Below are positions 14,562 to 18,373 of a stretch of DNA of 18,373 nt, one piece after another (position 1 is the stretch's first letter; each line of letters starts with the position of its first letter). The position numbers and the translations under genes were made by a program. The notes below the pieces were generated by a model, which made no database searches, was not told where the DNA came from, and saw nothing but the letters and a program-made list of their open reading frames with translations. Source of the stretch: Halalkaliarchaeum sp036625675 (GTDB taxonomy: Archaea > Halobacteriota > Halobacteria > Halobacteriales > Haloferacaceae); assembly GCA_036625675.1 (NCBI GenBank), contig JAZKTH010000031.1, forward strand, positions 1 to 18,373. The letters run 5' to 3'.

Positions 14562-16697
14562 ATGAGTTCCAATCAAGACTGGTGGCCCAACCAGTTGAAC
14601 CTGCAGATACTCGACCAGAACGCCCGACAGATCGATCCGTTGGGAGAGGACTTCGACTACGCCGAGGCCTTCGAATCCCTCAACCTCGATGCCGTGAAGG
14701 CGGACATCGAGGACGTGATGACGACGTCCCAGGACTGGTGGCCGGCCGACTACGGTCACTACGGACCGCTCTTCATCCGGATGGCGTGGCACAGCGCCGG
14801 GACGTATCGGACCACCGACGGCCGCGGAGGCGCCGCCGGCGGGAGACAGCGCTTTGCCCCGCTCGACAGCTGGCCCGACAACGCGAACCTGGACAAGGCG
14901 CGCCGGCTGCTGTGGCCGGTCAAGCGGAAGTACGGTCGCAAGCTCTCGTGGGCCGACCTGCTGGTCCTGGCGGGGAACGTCGCCATGGAGTCGATGGGCT
15001 TCGAGACGTTCGGGTTCGCCGGCGGTCGCGAGGACGACTTCGCGCCCGACGAGTCCGTCGACTGGGGCCCCGAAGGCGAAATGGAAGCCTCCGAGCGATT
15101 CGACGAGGAGGGGGAACTGGAGGACCCGCTGGGCGCGACAGTGATGGGGCTCATCTACGTGAACCCGGAGGGACCGGACGGCGAACCGGCGCCGCTCGCG
15201 TCGGCGAAGAACATTCGCCAGTCGTTCAGTCGGATGGCGATGAACGACGAGGAGACGGTCGCGCTCATCGCCGGCGGCCACACGTTCGGGAAGGTCCACG
15301 GGGCCGACTCGAGCGAGAACCTCGGCCCCGAGCCCGCGGCGGCGCCCATCGAGAAGCAGGGTCTCGGCTGGGAGAACGAGTACGGGTCGGGCAAGGGCCC
15401 CGACACGATCACCAGCGGCATCGAGGGCCCCTGGACCGACGCGCCGATCCAGTGGGACATGGGCTACCTCGACAACCTGCTCGACTACGAGTGGGAACCC
15501 GAGAAGGGCCCCGGCGGCGCGTGGCAGTGGACGCCGAAGGGCGAGGAGCTACGGGACACCGTCCCGGACGCCCACGACCCGTCGCAGAAGCGCACCCCGA
15601 TGATGCTGACGACGGACATCGCCCTGAAGGAGGATCCCGACTACCGGGAGATCGTCGAGCGCTTCCAGGAGAACCCCGACGAGTTCCGGGAGGCCTTCGC
15701 GAAGGCGTGGTACAAGCTGATCCACCGCGACATGGGGCCGCCGTCGCGGTTCCTCGGCCCGGAGGTCCCCGACGAAGAGATGCTGTGGCAGGATCCCCTC
15801 CCGGAGGTCGATCACGAGTTGATCGGCGAGGAGGCGGTCGCCGAACTCAAAGGGCGGCTCCTCGAGTCGGAACTGTCCGTCCCCCAGCTGGTCAAGACCG
15901 CCTGGGCGTCGGCGTCGACGTACCGCGACAGCGACAAGCGCGGCGGCGCGAACGGCGCCCGGATCCGGCTCGAACCCCAGCGTAGCTGGGAGGTCAACGA
16001 GCCCGAGGAGCTGGCGACCGTGCTGGAGACCCTGGAGGGGATCCAGGCGGAGTTCAACGGCTCGCGCTCGGACGGGACGCGCGTCTCGCTTGCGGACCTG
16101 ATCGTGCTGGGCGGCAACGCGGCCGTCGAGCGGGCGGCGGCGGACGCCGGCTACGACGTCGAGGTCCCCTTCGAACCGGGCCGCACGGACGCCTCGCAGG
16201 AACAGACCGACGTCGACTCCTTCGACGCGCTCAAGCCGAAGGTGGACGGGTTCCGCAACTACCTCGGGGACGGGCACGACCGGCCGGTGGAGGAGTTGCT
16301 GGTAGACAAGGCGCACCTGCTGACGCTGACGCCGTCCGAGATGACCGTGCTGGTGGGCGGGATGCGGGCGCTGGGCGCGAACTACGGCCAGTCCGACCTC
16401 GGCGTCTTCACCGACCGGCCGGGAACGCTGACCAACGACTTCTTCGTGAACCTGCTCGGCATGGACACGGAGTGGGTACAGTCCCCGAACGACGAAAACG
16501 TGTACGAGGGGATCGACCGCGACACGGGCGAACGAAAGTGGAGGGGCACCCGCTTCGACCTCGTCTTCGGTTCGAACTCCCGGCTTCGCGCCGTCGCGGA
16601 AGTCTACGGTAGCGACGACGGGGAGGAGAAGTTCGTGCACGACTTCGTGGACGCGTGGGGGAAAGTGATGGGGCTCGATCGGTTCGACCTCGAGTAG
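14562..16697 (+). CDS. katG: catalase-peroxidase
   Basis: This bifunctional haem enzyme breaks down hydrogen peroxide and has peroxidase activity. Its 711 residues are near the family norm (about 720-740). The distal site is Arg73, Trp76 and His77 in FIRMAWHSAGTYR. The Met-Tyr-Trp adduct unique to KatG is complete: Trp76, Tyr199 in GLIYVNPEG and Met225 in SRMAMNDEE, with the same 26-residue Tyr-Met spacing as in Mycobacterium KatG. The proximal haem ligand is His240 in ALIAGGHTFGK. The haem-free C-terminal domain follows from about residue 410 (VPQLVKTAWASASTYRDSDKRGGANG). It is cytoplasmic, with no signal. It is divergent from the histidine kinase gene and convergent with ccdA. Confidence 0.99.
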   Translation: MSSNQDWWPNQLNLQILDQNARQIDPLGEDFDYAEAFESLNLDAVKADIEDVMTTSQDWWPADYGHYGPLFIRMAWHSAGTYRTTDGRGGAAGGRQRFAPLDSWPDNANLDKARRLLWPVKRKYGRKLSWADLLVLAGNVAMESMGFETFGFAGGREDDFAPDESVDWGPEGEMEASERFDEEGELEDPLGATVMGLIYVNPEGPDGEPAPLASAKNIRQSFSRMAMNDEETVALIAGGHTFGKVHGADSSENLGPEPAAAPIEKQGLGWENEYGSGKGPDTITSGIEGPWTDAPIQWDMGYLDNLLDYEWEPEKGPGGAWQWTPKGEELRDTVPDAHDPSQKRTPMMLTTDIALKEDPDYREIVERFQENPDEFREAFAKAWYKLIHRDMGPPSRFLGPEVPDEEMLWQDPLPEVDHELIGEEAVAELKGRLLESELSVPQLVKTAWASASTYRDSDKRGGANGARIRLEPQRSWEVNEPEELATVLETLEGIQAEFNGSRSDGTRVSLADLIVLGGNAAVERAAADAGYDVEVPFEPGRTDASQEQTDVDSFDALKPKVDGFRNYLGDGHDRPVEELLVDKAHLLTLTPSEMTVLVGGMRALGANYGQSDLGVFTDRPGTLTNDFFVNLLGMDTEWVQSPNDENVYEGIDRDTGERKWRGTRFDLVFGSNSRLRAVAEVYGSDDGEEKFVHDFVDAWGKVMGLDRFDLE

Positions 16698-16762
16698 TCC
16701 CGATCGGAGGTACGGCCGGCTGACCGAACGAACGACGTGGCTCGCGTCTGCTCACCCGCGTT

Positions 16763-17479
16763 TCATCCGAAGAACGGGAGCGACGGGGGAGACGGGCTCC
16801 ACCCCGGAACGACGGCGAAGACGAAGGCCAGGTAATAGACGGCCACGAACAGCAGGAATCCCCCGACGAGGCGGTTGATCGGGTTCGAGTACCGGGCGAG
16901 CGTTCTCGTGACCCGGCGGCCGAGCGACTCCGAGAGGATAGCGAACGCGAGCAGCGGCGCGCCGATGCCGAGGCCGAAAAGGAGGAATCCGACCATATTC
17001 TGGACGGCACCCTCGAACAGCACCGCCTGGCGGGCGAAAAAGAGGCCGATGAACCCCGGGTTGCACGGGATGACGACGCCCCCGAAGAAGAAGCCGTACG
17101 CGAACGCCGAGACGTGGGGGTGCTCGGTGTGCGGCGGCTCGAGGGACGGAAGTCGCGAGAACCCCGCCGGGTCGACGAGCAACACCGCGCCGACGAGCGC
17201 GAGGACGGCGAACACCCACGGTCCGAACCGGCCGACGAACCCTCCCTCGATCCCGGCACCCAGGACCACGACGAAGAGGTACCCGACGACGGCCATGAAG
17301 CTGATGACGCCGGCGACGACGAGCAGCCCGAGCACGGCGGGGGAGCGGCGTCGGCCGTCGTCGCCGCCGGCGCTGGCGAGATACGAGACGAACGCGGGAT
17401 AAAGCGGAAGGACGCAGACGGCCGTAAGCGGCGTCGCGACCCCGATCCAGAACATCTCCGCGAACGCGGCCGGGCTCAT
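16763..17479 (-). CDS. ccdA: CcdA-family thiol-disulfide transmembrane protein
   Basis: This 238-residue membrane protein of the CcdA/DsbD transmembrane family passes electrons from cytoplasmic thioredoxin to extracytoplasmic thiol proteins, for cytochrome c maturation or similar work. About six hydrophobic segments are visible. The two redox cysteines with flanking prolines lie in the first and fourth: Cys22 in TPLTAVCVLPLYP and Cys139 in GGVVIPCNPGF. Length is typical of the short CcdA form. Its ATG (17477-17479) overlaps the stop codon of the upstream thioredoxin-like gene in an ATGA arrangement, so the two are co-transcribed and probably translationally coupled. The TlpA-like protein is the obvious electron acceptor. 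No cytochrome c assembly genes are in the window. Confidence 0.92.
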   Translation of the reverse strand: MSPAAFAEMFWIGVATPLTAVCVLPLYPAFVSYLASAGGDDGRRRSPAVLGLLVVAGVISFMAVVGYLFVVVLGAGIEGGFVGRFGPWVFAVLALVGAVLLVDPAGFSRLPSLEPPHTEHPHVSAFAYGFFFGGVVIPCNPGFIGLFFARQAVLFEGAVQNMVGFLLFGLGIGAPLLAFAILSESLGRRVTRTLARYSNPINRLVGGFLLFVAVYYLAFVFAVVPGWSPSPPSLPFFG

Positions 17480-18054
17480 CCGCAGTTCGTCTCGATCTCG
17501 CTCTCGATGGTCTCGGGCCCGGCAACTTTGCCGATTTCGTGGGCGTTCCCGTCGGAACACACGAGGATCACCGGGGACTGCGGCGGCGAAACCGCCGCCG
17601 GACCGAAGTCCTCCACGAGCGCGCTGGCGACGCTGCTCGATGCGACAGCGAACCGGCTGTGGTCGGCGTATCCGTTCGCCTCGGCGTACTCGAGGACGTC
17701 GTCCCCGTTCTCGGAGTCGCCGATGTTCAACTGGACGACCTCGCGACCGTTCTCCCGCTGAAGCGCGTCGATCTCCCGGTTCTGGCGACTACAGGTGCTG
17801 CACCAGATCGCGAACGGATGGACCAGCACCGGGGCGTCGAGTTCCGAGATCCTGAACTGCTCGTCTGTGGTGACGTCGGTCAGTTCCGCGGTTCGCCACG
17901 CCGACATCTCGTCGGTTCCGCTCCCGTCGTCGGGTGAATCCGTCGCGCCACGTTCGGCGTCACCGCCCCCGTCTCCGCCCCCGAGACAGCCCCCGAATCC
18001 GATGGCGCTGGCGCCCACGGCGCCCAGAACGGCCCGGCGCGTTCGTCGTTTCAT
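17476..18054 (-). CDS. TlpA-like thioredoxin lipoprotein with Tat signal
   Basis: This 192-residue extracytoplasmic thioredoxin-fold protein has a twin-arginine signal (MKRRTRRAVLGAVG) ending in a lipobox-like FGGC with Cys23, then a Gly/Asp-rich linker to about residue 50. The thioredoxin domain has the active site WCSTC (Cys85, Cys88) and a likely cis-proline in PPQSPVILV. It lacks the usual WCxPC proline. It likely reduces or isomerises disulfides outside the membrane, reduced by the CcdA protein encoded by the overlapping downstream gene. Start ATG 18054 is preferred to the in-frame ATG 9 codons earlier, because a TATA-like box is centred exactly 27 bases upstream of 18054 and covers the earlier ATG. 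Confidence 0.9.
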   Translation of the reverse strand: MKRRTRRAVLGAVGASAIGFGGCLGGGDGGGDAERGATDSPDDGSGTDEMSAWRTAELTDVTTDEQFRISELDAPVLVHPFAIWCSTCSRQNREIDALQRENGREVVQLNIGDSENGDDVLEYAEANGYADHSRFAVASSSVASALVEDFGPAAVSPPQSPVILVCSDGNAHEIGKVAGPETIESEIETNCG

Positions 18055-18076
18055 CCTGCGACCGATATTTCCTCGA

Positions 18077-18086
18077 GACATAAAAC
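18077..18086 (-). promoter_or_regulatory. TATA-like box for the TlpA-like/ccdA operon
   Basis: On the minus strand ACGTTTTATG is centred 27 bases before the ATG at 18054. It overlaps the alternative upstream ATG, which argues against that start. Confidence 0.55.
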
Positions 18087-18129
18087 GTCTCGTCGGTCAT
18101 GCACGACAGCAACTACCCCACACTACTCG

Positions 18130-18176
18130 GCTCGTCGCGTTGTGCCACCGAGAATGGGTTGGGGCGGATTTGAACC
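18130..18176. repeat. 47-base duplicate of the tRNA-Val 3' end and flank (copy A)
   Basis: It matches 18272-18318 at 46 of 47 positions (mismatch at 18147) with an offset of 142 bases. It contains the last 22 bases of the tRNA-Val gene (T-loop 3' part and acceptor strand) and 25 bases of its 3' flank. It is not a functional tRNA because the rest is missing. The arrangement is like the att sites left by integration at a tRNA gene. Confidence 0.85.
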
Positions 18177-18271
18177 CCGCCAGCGAGCTTCCCTCGCTTC
18201 GCTCGGGACTCCTCGCGGTCTGGTTCAAATCCTTCCAGATAACCATCAACGGCGGCACGGCTCCTCGCTTC

Positions 18272-18318
18272 GCTCGTCGCGTTGTGCCGCCGAGAATGGG
18301 TTGGGGCGGATTTGAACC
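18272..18318. repeat. 47-base repeat, copy B, within and beyond tRNA-Val 3' end
   Basis: This is the partner of the copy at 18130-18176. Bases 18297-18318 lie inside the intact tRNA. A 13-base word CTCGCTTCGCTCG occurs at 18193-18205 between the copies and again at 18264-18276, overlapping the start of this copy. Confidence 0.85.
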
Positions 18319-18371
18319 GCCGGCCTCCTCCATGTCAAGGAGGTGTCATAACCAGACTAGACCACCAACCC
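18297..18371 (-). tRNA. tRNA-Val (GAC)
   Basis: A complete 75-base tRNA on the minus strand. The acceptor stem GGGTTGG pairs with CCAACCC, with discriminator A at 18297. The anticodon stem CCTCC/GGAGG encloses the loop TTGACAT, giving anticodon GAC (18334-18336) for valine GUC/GUU codons. The T-arm is GGCGG-TTCAAAT-CCGCC. There is no intron and CCA is not encoded. Its promoter lies beyond the right edge. Its 3' end is duplicated at 18130-18176. Confidence 0.95.
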
Positions 18372-18373
18372 GG

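Noticed and set aside
16698..16762. Search for a palindromic element between convergent katG and ccdA
   Set aside because: No arm with the element's words is present in this 65-base gap, so the element is not a general feature of convergent pairs here.
18097..18333. 78-codon minus-strand open frame over the tRNA 3' end
   Set aside because: It translates the tRNA and its duplicate; the peptide (SPERSEG, HSRWHNATSR) is a typical artefact of such repeats.

Overview
The window is chromosomal DNA from a haloarchaeon (class Halobacteria). It is very GC-rich and its proteins are strongly acidic. It carries archaeal EF-2, an archaeal-type alanyl-tRNA synthetase, an archaeal dihydroneopterin aldolase, a Bat-like HTH regulator and a Tat-dependent lipoprotein. 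Most genes have a TATA-like box about 27 bases before the start codon, as expected for leaderless haloarchaeal transcripts. I cannot resolve the genus.

Layout. Bases 1-1750 hold the 3' part of a PQQ-type sugar dehydrogenase gene and, convergent to it, a HExxH protein. Bases 1900-7800 are a translation block: EF-2, alaS and a small alpha/beta-hydrolase-fold gene 4 bases behind alaS. Bases 7850-9600 hold a class I glutamine amidotransferase, a 21-base tandem repeat, an MptD-type dihydroneopterin aldolase and a small acidic haloarchaeal protein. Bases 9615-10806 (minus strand) hold a hotdog thioesterase and an HTH regulator. A 485-base gap follows, ending in a strong promoter and a structured leader in front of a long coiled-coil protein. 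Then come an SppA-like membrane protease, a convergent soluble PAS histidine kinase, and divergently katG. The right end has a translationally coupled ccdA/TlpA-like thioredoxin pair on the minus strand, a duplicated tRNA 3' end, and a tRNA-Val(GAC).

Working together. EF-2 and AlaRS are core translation genes. KatG, CcdA and the TlpA-like protein are all redox genes, but katG and the pair are convergent and not one operon. The rest looks like ordinary chromosomal housekeeping; there is no defence island, CRISPR array, transposase or complete mobile element.

The most unusual structure is a small family of palindromic intergenic elements (878-957, 13287-13368, and a half-copy at 10148-10179). 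All four arms of the two full copies have TTACCG exactly 19 bases from the same outer T. Three of the copy edges sit directly on the stop codon of a neighbouring gene, and both full copies lie between convergent genes. Other notable points are the 21-base repeat that would encode a perfect heptad, the 47-base duplication of the tRNA-Val 3' end, and an alpha/beta-hydrolase whose nucleophile position is glycine.
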